From Bdellovibrionaceae bacterium UBA2351 (lineage in GTDB: Bacteria; Bdellovibrionota; Bdellovibrionia; Bdellovibrionales; Bdellovibrionaceae): 14,887 nt of DNA. The notes under the pieces are model-generated. The model was not told the DNA's origin, made no database searches, and worked only from the letters and a program-made list of their open reading frames with translations. The stretch covers positions 1-14,887 of the forward strand of contig DDTZ01000045.1 in assembly GCA_002344565.1 (NCBI GenBank), given 5' to 3'. Shown here piece after piece: positions 1 through 5,766 of this stretch. Each line of letters begins with the position of its first letter. Positions within the stretch are counted from its first letter, which is position 1. Position numbers and translations under genes: made by a program.

Positions 1-54
1 TTCAGTGTTATTGTCCGTAGCGAACTCGCACACTTGACTGCGACCTGATTCAGT

Positions 55-291
55 TTAGGTGTCTTCAAAACGGATCGTTTGCGTTTTCAGCCTGTACTGG
101 CGAGACGACAAAAGCTCGTTACATGTCTTGATATGTTTTTCGATCACAGGATCAGAGATGGGAATCGCATCGCCAGTACTTAATAGACCCACAGGTGCTG
201 ATTCCAGACCCAGCTCACCAGGCTGACCGCAAGCGACCATCATCAGCACAACAAATAGAACAAGAAATGTTCTGGCAAAATATTGGCTCAC
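55..291 (-). CDS. Short lipoprotein, possibly the front of an interrupted gene
   Basis: A 78-residue product with an N-terminal hydrophobic segment (about residues 6-20) ending in Val-Ala-Cys, a plausible lipobox with Cys21 as the acylated residue. It should be exported and anchored in a membrane by lipid. The start is GTG (289-291), preceded by a G-rich stretch (GGGGG at 296-300) that could serve as ribosome binding site. After the cysteine it reads Gly-Gln-Pro-Gly-Glu, then a Pro-Ile-x-Asp-Pro-Val segment. The same two elements open the large lipoprotein at 9406. The frame closes with TAA at 55-57 but stays open for all 18 codons from there to the window edge, with protein-like composition including a cysteine. 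It may therefore be a longer lipoprotein broken by a nonsense change or a sequencing error. Function is unknown. Confidence 0.6.
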   Translation of the reverse strand: MSQYFARTFLVLFVVLMMVACGQPGELGLESAPVGLLSTGDAIPISDPVIEKHIKTCNELLSSRQYRLKTQTIRFEDT

Positions 292-517
292 GTGTCCCCC
301 ACTCTACTATCCATTACATTAAGTGTTCCAACGGACGACGATTTTAAGACTGATTGAGGGAATGACATTGACTGAGATTTGGTCGTTTTTTCAGCAATTT
401 AGGAGTTAAGTTACTGATTTAGGGCTCAAATTATCCAATAAGTAAGCATTCCGACTGTTGCTCAAGAAGTAGACGCCCCTTTTTGAGAAAATCCTTAAGG
501 CCGAGGACATTTTTTTG

Positions 518-546
518 TTGATTACCGACACTTACGTGTTTATAAA
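518..546 (+). promoter_or_regulatory. Probable promoter of the tRNA-Asp gene
   Basis: TTGATT (518-523) matches the -35 consensus at four of six bases. TATAAA (541-546) matches the -10 consensus at five of six. The spacer is exactly 17 bp. Transcription would start near 552-554, about 17 bases before the mature tRNA 5' end. Confidence 0.55.
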
Positions 547-569
547 TGATTCTTCTTGAACATACCACG

Positions 570-646
570 GGGGTGGTAGTTAAGTTGGTTATAACGTCCG
601 CCTGTCACGCGGAAGGCCGCGGGTTCGAGTCCCGTCCACCCCGCCA
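570..646 (+). tRNA. tRNA-Asp (anticodon GTC), CCA encoded
   Basis: A full cloverleaf can be drawn. The acceptor stem GGGGTGG (570-576) pairs with CCACCCC (636-642). The D stem GTTA/TAAC is 579-582 with 592-595. The anticodon stem TCCGC/GCGGA is 597-601 with 609-613, around the loop CTGTCAC with GTC at 604-606. The T stem is 619-623 with 631-635, with one G-U pair, around TTCGAGT. The discriminator is G643 and the CCA end is encoded (644-646). The anticodon GTC reads the aspartate codons GAC and GAU. It is a single tRNA gene, and the converging Fic gene ends only 10 bases beyond it. Confidence 0.97.
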
Positions 647-658
647 CTTTTCTCATCA
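639..658 (+). repeat. Imperfect direct repeat, copy 1 (tRNA-Asp 3' end)
   Basis: The last eight bases of tRNA-Asp (CCCCGCCA, 639-646) and the next twelve match 1866-1885 at 17 of 20 positions in the same orientation. The mismatches are at 647, 652 and 655. The two copies flank the Fic gene, as attachment-site duplications flank an element integrated at a tRNA 3' end. No integrase is present and the repeat is short, so the att interpretation is tentative. The repeat ends within the TGA stop codon of the Fic gene. Confidence 0.35.
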
Positions 659-1750
659 AGACTTCAAATAAATGCGGGATCTTTTGTCGCCCTTGGCGCG
701 AAGCTTTTTCTCTTTGACTAGCTTTTCTAAATCTCTTTCTAAGGTTCTTCGTGGGACTTCCGGTAAGGCTGTGAGTACATTCTGGATGGAAAATTCTTTG
801 TTCTGCTTGCTCAGCGATAAAATCTTTTGCTGGCGGGCTTCTGGTTTTCGATCCAGACTTTTTTTGATCAATTTTTTACTTTCTTCGATGACATTTTCGG
901 CAGCTACGGCAAAGCATTCCGCTAGATACTCAATAATTGGATTCAAAGAACCGAGAGCTTTGCATTGTCGAATGGATGAATAATACTGATCCCGAGTTGC
1001 CATAATCGCAGTCTCACTGGGGACATAGCGAGCAATTTTCTCATCAGCTTTCAACAAAAGAAGGTGTTGCATCAAGCGCGTGGTTCGGCCATTGCCATCA
1101 GCAAAGGGATGTATGGCGACCGCTAAATAATGAAAAGCAAAAGCTCGAACGAAGGGATCTGTTTCTTGATTGTCCTCAATCCATAGCCAAAGTTCATCAA
1201 GCAGCTCTTTTAAAAAATGAGGTTCTGGACATTTATCAATTTTTTTTCCAGTGTTTGCATCGACGATATCCACAGGAATCGACCGAATATTTCCCCACTG
1301 TTTCTTATCTTTAAGAACGTCTCGCGTAATTAGTTTCTGAATGTCGCAGAGGTCTCTAGTGGTGACACGCTTTTTGTCTTTTGCTAAAGTTTCAATGTAT
1401 TCCAGAGCATCGCTATAATTACGAACTTCAATAATATCTTTTTCATCAGATTGGCTATCTTGTTCGTCAAGAGCTTTAGTTACTCCTCGTTCCTCTAATT
1501 TATTACCTTCAATTTGATTCGAAAAAGTAATGGCTCTGATTTTTGCCTGCCTCAATAACTCGACTTCAAGTGGGGTACCCCAGTAGTCTTCAATATAGGG
1601 CTTAGTTTTCGCAATTCGAGTGAGCAGTTTAACGAGCTTATTTGTATACTCGAATGTGAATGGAATTTCCTGTTGTTTTAAAGAAGGGTATTTTGGCATA
1701 TATCTATATTCCGCCACTTTTCCGCCAAAATCAAGCTGACGGATGAACAT
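656..1750 (-). CDS. Fic-domain protein (probable AMPylase) with C-terminal winged helix
   Basis: Fic enzymes transfer AMP, or another nucleotide part, onto a hydroxyl of a target protein. Numbering here is from an upstream TTG at 1796-1798. The core motif His-Pro-Phe-Ala-Asp-Gly-Asn-Gly-Arg lies at 230-238 with the catalytic His230. An inhibitory motif Ser-x-x-x-Glu-Gly lies at 93-98, before the Fic core, which makes this a class II, self-inhibited protein. Residues about 325-378 look like a winged helix-turn-helix, suggesting DNA binding. Length (about 350-365 residues) fits stand-alone Fic proteins. The start is uncertain. ATG at 1748-1750 is used here, but ATG at 1697-1699 is equally possible and would place all the TGGCGGA repeats outside the coding region. 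The TTG at 1796-1798 is open but unlikely. No separate antitoxin gene adjoins it. The natural target cannot be read from the sequence. Confidence 0.92.
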   Translation of the reverse strand: MFIRQLDFGGKVAEYRYMPKYPSLKQQEIPFTFEYTNKLVKLLTRIAKTKPYIEDYWGTPLEVELLRQAKIRAITFSNQIEGNKLEERGVTKALDEQDSQSDEKDIIEVRNYSDALEYIETLAKDKKRVTTRDLCDIQKLITRDVLKDKKQWGNIRSIPVDIVDANTGKKIDKCPEPHFLKELLDELWLWIEDNQETDPFVRAFAFHYLAVAIHPFADGNGRTTRLMQHLLLLKADEKIARYVPSETAIMATRDQYYSSIRQCKALGSLNPIIEYLAECFAVAAENVIEESKKLIKKSLDRKPEARQQKILSLSKQNKEFSIQNVLTALPEVPRRTLERDLEKLVKEKKLRAKGDKRSRIYLKS

Positions 1751-1787
1751 TCCGCCATTTTTCCGCCATTTAAATTGTGGCGGAAAA
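1710..1787 (-). promoter_or_regulatory. TGGCGGA repeat array at the Fic gene start, probable operator
   Basis: Five copies of the heptamer TGGCGGA lie here. On the minus strand they are at 1762-1768, 1751-1757, 1721-1727 and 1710-1716. One inverted copy lies at 1778-1784 on the plus strand. The copies form two direct pairs each offset by exactly 11 bp (1762/1751 and 1721/1710), near one helical turn. The inverted copy and its neighbour make a perfect 10-bp inverted repeat, TTTTCCGCCA (1759-1768) and TGGCGGAAAA (1778-1787), with a 9-base spacer. The adjacent gene encodes a winged-helix Fic protein, so autoregulation is the simplest reading, but this is inference. Confidence 0.6.
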
Positions 1788-1865
1788 GGCTGCCTCAAAA
1801 TGAGACTAAAAGGTCTAGCTGACAGAACTAAAATGAATGCAATAAGTTCTATTTTCGCCCATTTG

Positions 1866-1885
1866 CCCCGCCAATTTTATCTTCA
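1866..1885 (+). repeat. Imperfect direct repeat, copy 2 (beyond the Fic gene)
   Basis: This matches 639-658 at 17 of 20 bases and begins with the same CCCCGCCA as the tRNA-Asp 3' terminus. It lies in the non-coding interval between the Fic gene and the divergently transcribed ABM gene. An alternative reading is a decayed copy of the TCCGCCA-type operator sequence, which shares the CCGCCA-x-TTTT core. Confidence 0.35.
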
Positions 1886-1978
1886 CATAGTCAAAGAGTT
1901 AGCATAGAAATTTGGGTTCAACCCACCACCACGCAAGTTTATAAACGTAAAAAGTGAAAATTGTCCTTAGAGGTATGT

Positions 1979-2296
1979 ATGAACAATTCCTATTACGCAG
2001 TGATTTTCTCGTCTCAAAAAGCGATCGATGACGATGGCTATGAAATCATGGCCGAGAAAATGGTGAAACTGGCCGAAAAACAAAAAGGCTTCATTGGCAT
2101 CGAGAGCGTTAGAGGCAGCGACGGTAAAGGAATTACCATATCCTATTGGCAGACCCTCGAGGATATCAAACAATGGAAAATAAACACCGAGCATTTGCTC
2201 GCACAAAAACTCGGAAAAACAAAGTGGTACGATAGTTATACCACTAGGATCTGCAAGGTTGAACGCGAGTATACTCACCCTGCAGATAACAAATAA
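1979..2296 (+). CDS. ABM-domain protein (antibiotic biosynthesis monooxygenase-like)
   Basis: A small cytosolic protein of about 105 residues with the pattern of the dimeric ABM ferredoxin-like fold. A first strand (Tyr-Tyr-Ala-Val-Ile-Phe-Ser-Ser) is followed by a long amphipathic helix (Tyr-Glu-Ile-Met-Ala-Glu-Lys-Met). Next comes Gly-Phe-Ile-Gly-Ile-Glu-Ser, and then Ile-Ser-Tyr-Trp-Gln-Thr-Leu-Glu-Asp-Ile-Lys-Gln-Trp. That last segment is the most recognisable signature of the family. Members include cofactor-free oxygenases and heme-degrading enzymes, but many have no known substrate, so the reaction is not assigned. The ATG at 1979 is chosen because AGAGG (1969-1973) precedes it by five bases; an upstream TTG at 1961 lacks this. 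The gene converges on the secreted protein at 2308 with only 11 bases between stops. Confidence 0.85.
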   Translation: MNNSYYAVIFSSQKAIDDDGYEIMAEKMVKLAEKQKGFIGIESVRGSDGKGITISYWQTLEDIKQWKINTEHLLAQKLGKTKWYDSYTTRICKVEREYTHPADNK

Positions 2297-2314
2297 ATAG
2301 CTATCCGCTATTTA
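2294..2314. terminator. Short hairpin between convergent genes
   Basis: TAAATAGC (2294-2301) and GCTATTTA (2307-2314) form a perfect 8-bp inverted repeat around TATCC, covering both stop codons of the converging genes. The stem is AT-rich and there is no strong T tract after it in either direction. It may slow transcription, but termination is uncertain. Confidence 0.3.
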
Positions 2315-2769
2315 AAAAATGGGGAAATTCTTGAATTTTTCTTTAGGTACATTTCAAGAGTGTCATTTGGCTGAGCACAAAAAATACCTGCTGAAGATTC
2401 TAAAACTAAAAAGTTATTATCAATTCGGAACTGATTTTTAACTGGATCTTTATCTTTCACAGACATTCCAGAAGGGCAACCTTGGCTTAAAGTCGACTTC
2501 AATAATCCAAATTGAATGAAGCTGCCTTCCACTTGGTACGAACCAGTGCTAGACACGGTACAGTTTGGCATGAATGTTAAAATTTGGCTTACAGCGCTTT
2601 CATTGAACGTCATGATCAGGCTTTCCAAAATCGGTTTAACCTTAACAGGAACGTCTCCAGACGTTTTGCAGTTTACTTTTGCCGTTGTCCACGAACCACT
2701 TAAGTCAATGGCCGCATGGCCAATGTAGGGAGCTAAAATTAAAAAGGAAATTACGCATAGTTTTTTCAT
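2308..2769 (-). CDS. Small secreted four-cysteine protein, beta-rich
   Basis: The product is about 153 residues. It starts with a classical signal peptide: Met-Lys-Lys, a hydrophobic core, then Gly-His-Ala-Ala, with cleavage likely after His-Ala. The mature part begins Ile-Asp-Leu-Ser-Gly-Ser-Trp, an opening common in small lipocalin-like beta-barrel domains. Four cysteines in the mature part suggest two disulphide bonds, fitting a periplasmic or secreted location. Alternating polar and hydrophobic stretches and repeated Gly-Ser-Tyr or Gly-Ser-Phe turns also suggest a beta fold. I do not recognise a named family. ATG (2767-2769) is preferred over the GTG two codons upstream because GAGG lies five bases before it. 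It appears to be a single-gene unit. Confidence 0.75.
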   Translation of the reverse strand: MKKLCVISFLILAPYIGHAAIDLSGSWTTAKVNCKTSGDVPVKVKPILESLIMTFNESAVSQILTFMPNCTVSSTGSYQVEGSFIQFGLLKSTLSQGCPSGMSVKDKDPVKNQFRIDNNFLVLESSAGIFCAQPNDTLEMYLKKNSRISPFFK

Positions 2770-2995
2770 TATCACCTCGATTTTTTTATTGGTCTTATCT
2801 GAATAGACGCTGACAATGCAATTTTAAATTCCCTGTTTCTGACGGATAGCGTGATACTTAAAACTAACCTTTCATGCAAAATAGACCGAATTTCATTTAC
2901 TTGGACCTTAACCCTACGGAACACCGTTTGCTTTAAATATCCAAAAAAGTTCCGCACACGTTCATGTTAGGCTGGTAAGGTTTTAAAGGATTTTT

Positions 2996-3823
2996 ATGAG
3001 GGCATTTTGGCGCATATTGTACGTACTGACCATCTTCTGGACAGTGACATGTTTCGGAGAATCAGTTTATGCAGATGCCAAAAACAGATGTGCACAGGTC
3101 TATTCTACAGGCCGTATCATATTCCAATACGATGGTTGGCTGACGGAAAAAACACTCGATGATGCCCCAGCTGCCGAGTATTCTATTTTAAGAACTGTCG
3201 ACACAAAAACTCTTAAAAAGATGGTTCCCGTAATAACACCCGATTTGACCAGAGCACTACTTGAGCTTGTTAACGAGGGCTACCCTGTCCTTCTTTTTTC
3301 ACATAAATCCATCGGAGGCTTTGTTAGTTCTAGTCAGGAAAGAATTTCTCAAACCGTTGCGAGCAAGCTTGGATTGACACACAGTCGACCCATCATTGCT
3401 TTAAATGTGAAAGTGGACAGTCCTGATATCGTGGCTCATGAGCTTGTTCATTTTCGCGATCAAATAGACGGAACCAGCAAAAAAATTGAAAACGAGATAG
3501 ACGAGGTTTTAACACCAACAAGCCCAGCTGTTAAAAATGAAATCGTTACTCTTTTAACCCAATATATTATGGAGTTTCGTGCTGAAAACGAGACGGTTTT
3601 TTATGGAAAAAATATCGATTTGATTCTTGAAAACTACCAGTACCAAAGTTACGTAATGAATGCGGCGTCGGTACCTAATGAGCTCTTCTTCGCAGCAAAA
3701 AAAATATTTAAGACGCTTCCTCTATTGCAGCAAAAAGAATTGAAATCTAAATTAAATAGCATCATAAGTCGTTGGACTAAGTCGCAAAATGAAAAACCTT
3801 ATTTAAAGATAAGCCGCTTTTAG
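2996..3823 (+). CDS. Secreted protein with HExxH zinc-protease motif
   Basis: A 275-residue protein with an N-terminal signal peptide: a hydrophobic stretch at about residues 4-20, with likely cleavage after Val-Tyr-Ala at 27. Residues 148-152 are His-Glu-Leu-Val-His, preceded by Asp-Ile-Val-Ala. This is the usual setting of the zinc-binding helix in metallopeptidases, with Glu149 as the catalytic base. A third ligand could be Glu193 or Glu197, 40-45 residues later, as in gluzincins. Overall similarity to a named peptidase family is not apparent to me, so activity is inferred from the motif and its placement. The ATG is preceded by AAAGGA five bases upstream. The gene stands alone, converging on the helicase gene, and a hairpin terminator overlaps its stop codon. 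The role may be in the periplasm or outside the cell. Confidence 0.75.
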   Translation: MRAFWRILYVLTIFWTVTCFGESVYADAKNRCAQVYSTGRIIFQYDGWLTEKTLDDAPAAEYSILRTVDTKTLKKMVPVITPDLTRALLELVNEGYPVLLFSHKSIGGFVSSSQERISQTVASKLGLTHSRPIIALNVKVDSPDIVAHELVHFRDQIDGTSKKIENEIDEVLTPTSPAVKNEIVTLLTQYIMEFRAENETVFYGKNIDLILENYQYQSYVMNAASVPNELFFAAKKIFKTLPLLQQKELKSKLNSIISRWTKSQNEKPYLKISRF

Positions 3824-3838
3824 TGGCTCAGGTTTTTC
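3791..3838. terminator. Nested hairpin terminator between convergent genes
   Basis: An inner stem AGCCGC (3812-3817) pairs with GTGGCT (3823-3828), with one G-U pair, around TTTTA. It is followed by CAGG and five T on the plus strand. An outer repeat GAAAAACC (3791-3798) pairs with GGTTTTTC (3831-3838). The structure overlaps the stop of the HExxH gene and could also work for the helicase gene read from the other strand. Confidence 0.5.
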
Positions 3839-3853
3839 GTCGATATCAAAATT

Positions 3854-5095
3854 TTACTTCTTACGCTTCTTCTTCCGCTTCGACTGCATTAAGCTTTCTT
3901 CATATTCGATCATCTCTTGAAAGTTCATTTCCTTCTTTGGAGGTTCGGTAATGATCGCTTTGTATTCTTTTTTGCTGACATCGAATACGGTGATTTCTTT
4001 CATGATTAGCTTTTCGATTTCTTCTAGCAAAGGTTTTTCTTCTTTACTGCAGAAGGAAATCGCTAGGCCTTTGTTCATTCCTCGGCCTGTGCGACCGATG
4101 CGGTGAACATAGTTTTCTGGTTTTTCTGGCAGATCGTAATTAATTACGTGGGTCACATCGTTGATGTCGATACCGCGTGCACTAATGTCTGTTGCAATTA
4201 GAATGCGGCTTTCATTTGCGCGGAATTTTTTCATCACATCGCTGCGCTCTTCTTGTTCTTTATCACCGTGCATGGTTAGGGCACTAATGTTCGATTTGGC
4301 TATGGCATTCGCTACGCGTTCTGCGCGCACTTTTGTGCGTACGAAAATCACGAATTTTCCGTCTGGGTTTTGATTCAGATATTCAGCCAAGAAAAAACGT
4401 TTATCATCAGTTTCAACAAACATCACAAAATGAGTTACATTTTTTGAAATTGGGTCTTCCGGCGCAATCTGAATTCGGATCGCACTTGAATTCACTTGCG
4501 AGTACGCTAGTTTTTTAATTTCCGGATTGATCGTCGCTGAAAAAAACAACGTCTGATGACGCTGGGTCAGTTTACGTTTAATAATTTTAACTTCGTCAAT
4601 GAAACCTAAATCCAGCATCCGATCCGCTTCATCTAGCACCAAAGTTTTAACATGATACAAATCCAAATGGCCATGATGAATCAAATCGTACATACGTCCC
4701 GGAGTCGCAATTACGATATCCAAACCGTCTTGCAATTTTTCAATTTGACGATCGTGCTCAACGCCGCCATATACAGCGAAGGCTTTTACCTTTGTATGCT
4801 TACAAAGCATATTAAAGACTTCACCGATTTGTTGCGCTAACTCACGTGTCGGCACCATCACTAAACATTTCACACCGATTGATCGTTTACTGGCTTTTTG
4901 TTCATGAATGGTATTAATAATCGGAATCGCAAATGCCGCCGTCTTGCCCGTTCCTGTTTGGGCGATAGCTAGAACGTCTTCGCCTTTCAGAATCGATGGA
5001 ATGGCCTTAAATTGAATATCAGTCGTGCGGAAAAACCCATTGTCGTTCAGATTACGCAAAAGATCTTCAGATAGGAAAAATTTATCAAACTTCAA
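3854..5095 (-). CDS. rhlE: DEAD-box ATP-dependent RNA helicase, RhlE type
   Basis: This enzyme uses ATP to unwind or remodel RNA in the cytosol, typically in ribosome assembly, RNA decay or cold adaptation. All core motifs are present in order: the Q motif with Gln28, Ala-Gln-Thr-Gly-Thr-Gly-Lys-Thr (45-52), Pro-Thr-Arg-Glu-Leu-Ala (82-87), Thr-Pro-Gly-Arg (131-134), Asp-Glu-Ala-Asp (155-158), Ser-Ala-Thr (186-188), Ala-Arg-Gly-Ile-Asp-Ile (306-311) and His-Arg-Ile-Gly-Arg-Thr-Gly-Arg (331-338). At 413 residues it is a near-minimal helicase with a short C-terminal tail ending in a Lys/Arg cluster, probably for RNA binding. The start is TTG (5093-5095), supported by GAGG (5101-5104) five bases upstream; the only nearby ATG is immediately followed by a stop. 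RhlE is the closest subtype by overall look, but the subtype is less certain than the family. Confidence 0.95.
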   Translation of the reverse strand: MKFDKFFLSEDLLRNLNDNGFFRTTDIQFKAIPSILKGEDVLAIAQTGTGKTAAFAIPIINTIHEQKASKRSIGVKCLVMVPTRELAQQIGEVFNMLCKHTKVKAFAVYGGVEHDRQIEKLQDGLDIVIATPGRMYDLIHHGHLDLYHVKTLVLDEADRMLDLGFIDEVKIIKRKLTQRHQTLFFSATINPEIKKLAYSQVNSSAIRIQIAPEDPISKNVTHFVMFVETDDKRFFLAEYLNQNPDGKFVIFVRTKVRAERVANAIAKSNISALTMHGDKEQEERSDVMKKFRANESRILIATDISARGIDINDVTHVINYDLPEKPENYVHRIGRTGRGMNKGLAISFCSKEEKPLLEEIEKLIMKEITVFDVSKKEYKAIITEPPKKEMNFQEMIEYEESLMQSKRKKKRKK

Positions 5096-5132
5096 CAGGG
5101 CCTCACATTCTTAAGCATTTAGACGTGACCCG

Positions 5133-5160
5133 TATATATCAGAAAGGACACTTTTTTGAA
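5133..5160 (-). promoter_or_regulatory. Possible promoter of the RNA helicase gene
   Basis: On the minus strand, TTCAAA (5155-5160) and TATATA (5133-5138) are separated by 16 bp, each matching its consensus at four of six bases. The leader would be about 30 bases. It is the best candidate upstream of the helicase but weak. Confidence 0.3.
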
Positions 5161-5211
5161 AGCCCACTCTGGCCATTTGAAAATCGTTCATTTCGAGTCT
5201 GATCCACCCTA

Positions 5212-5241
5212 CCCCCCCAAGAGAGGGGCTTAGGCGCCTAA
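5212..5241. repeat. GGCGCC palindrome next to a C7/G4 hairpin
   Basis: TTAGGCGCCTAA (5230-5241) is a perfect 12-bp palindrome that abuts the stop codon of the minus-strand gene at 5242. Just beyond it, the G run 5225-5228 can pair with the C run 5215-5218 around AAGAGA. The position, directly downstream of that gene, fits a transcription end, but no T tract follows, so a Rho-independent terminator is not clear. Confidence 0.4.
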
Positions 5242-5643
5242 TTAAATCGCATCCAGCGCTTGTTCCAACGTGTAAGCGACTTGATCAAGCAATTCATACT
5301 CGTCGCTTTCTTCAAGAACTGCAATCACGGCTTCGACGAATTCAAAATTCATTTTTGGCTCGGGTTTCAATGTTTGTTTTTCTGAATCGCGTAAAGTGCT
5401 GGCATAGCCCCAACTTATTCCGTTTTTTTTCCATTCTACAAATGTCTTTCTGAACGTGATTTGTATTAATTGGATATCGTTTTTAAGTACAGTTACAAAA
5501 ACTTCAAAACCGCTTTCTTTACCCTTGAATAAGTGTTCTTCATGGGGACCAGGTATTTTCTTTTTTCCTGTTTTTACGGGACGCAGGCTTTGACCTAAGA
5601 CGGTCATTTCTTTTTCGGACAAATCCCAATTTTCTTTTTTCAT
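5242..5643 (-). CDS. Hypothetical cytosolic protein
   Basis: A 133-residue protein with no signal peptide, no membrane segment and no cysteine. It starts with a charged segment (Met-Lys-Lys-Glu-Asn-Trp) and has a Lys-rich stretch near residues 24-29. A central part with alternating strands follows (Gly-Phe-Glu-Val-Phe-Val-Thr-Val-Leu). It ends in an acidic, probably helical C terminus (about 97-133). The helical tail looks suited to protein-protein contact. I do not recognise the family. The ATG (5641-5643) has no clear ribosome binding site, so expression level or exact start is less certain. The gene diverges from the methyltransferase at 5767, sharing a 123-base upstream region. Codon use looks like that of its neighbours, and the frame is long enough to be a real gene. 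Confidence 0.7.
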   Translation of the reverse strand: MKKENWDLSEKEMTVLGQSLRPVKTGKKKIPGPHEEHLFKGKESGFEVFVTVLKNDIQLIQITFRKTFVEWKKNGISWGYASTLRDSEKQTLKPEPKMNFEFVEAVIAVLEESDEYELLDQVAYTLEQALDAI

Positions 5644-5766
5644 AAGTTAAATTTAGAACAATCCGACGCAGATTACCAGCCCTAACGAACATTAGACTCC
5701 CCTATTTTTTTCAAACTTTTGAAATAATTCTGCGCTCAAAGCAAACTTATGGTACATAGGACGTTC

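Noticed and set aside
672..983. A 103-codon open frame on the plus strand within the Fic gene
   Set aside because: It is antisense to a clearly conserved Fic protein, has no family resemblance, and is rich in Ser/Leu/Phe as shadow frames of helical proteins usually are.
1710..1787. CRISPR-like repeat array
   Set aside because: The repeats are only seven bases, the spacing is 11 or 30 bp, and one copy is inverted. There are no spacers of CRISPR length and no cas genes.
1913..1925. TGGGTTCAACCCA, which resembles a tRNA T arm and a second tRNA fragment
   Set aside because: The loop is too short for a T arm and no D or anticodon arm can be drawn around it. At most it is a five-pair leader hairpin before the ABM gene.
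656..1978. Fic/antitoxin module with a partner in the gap before the ABM gene
   Set aside because: The interval has no open frame with a start and ribosome binding site, and the Fic protein carries its own inhibitory motif.
2772..2957. A 61-codon open frame on the minus strand upstream of the small secreted protein
   Set aside because: No ribosome binding site or family signal; it occupies the upstream regions of two genes and is best read as non-coding.
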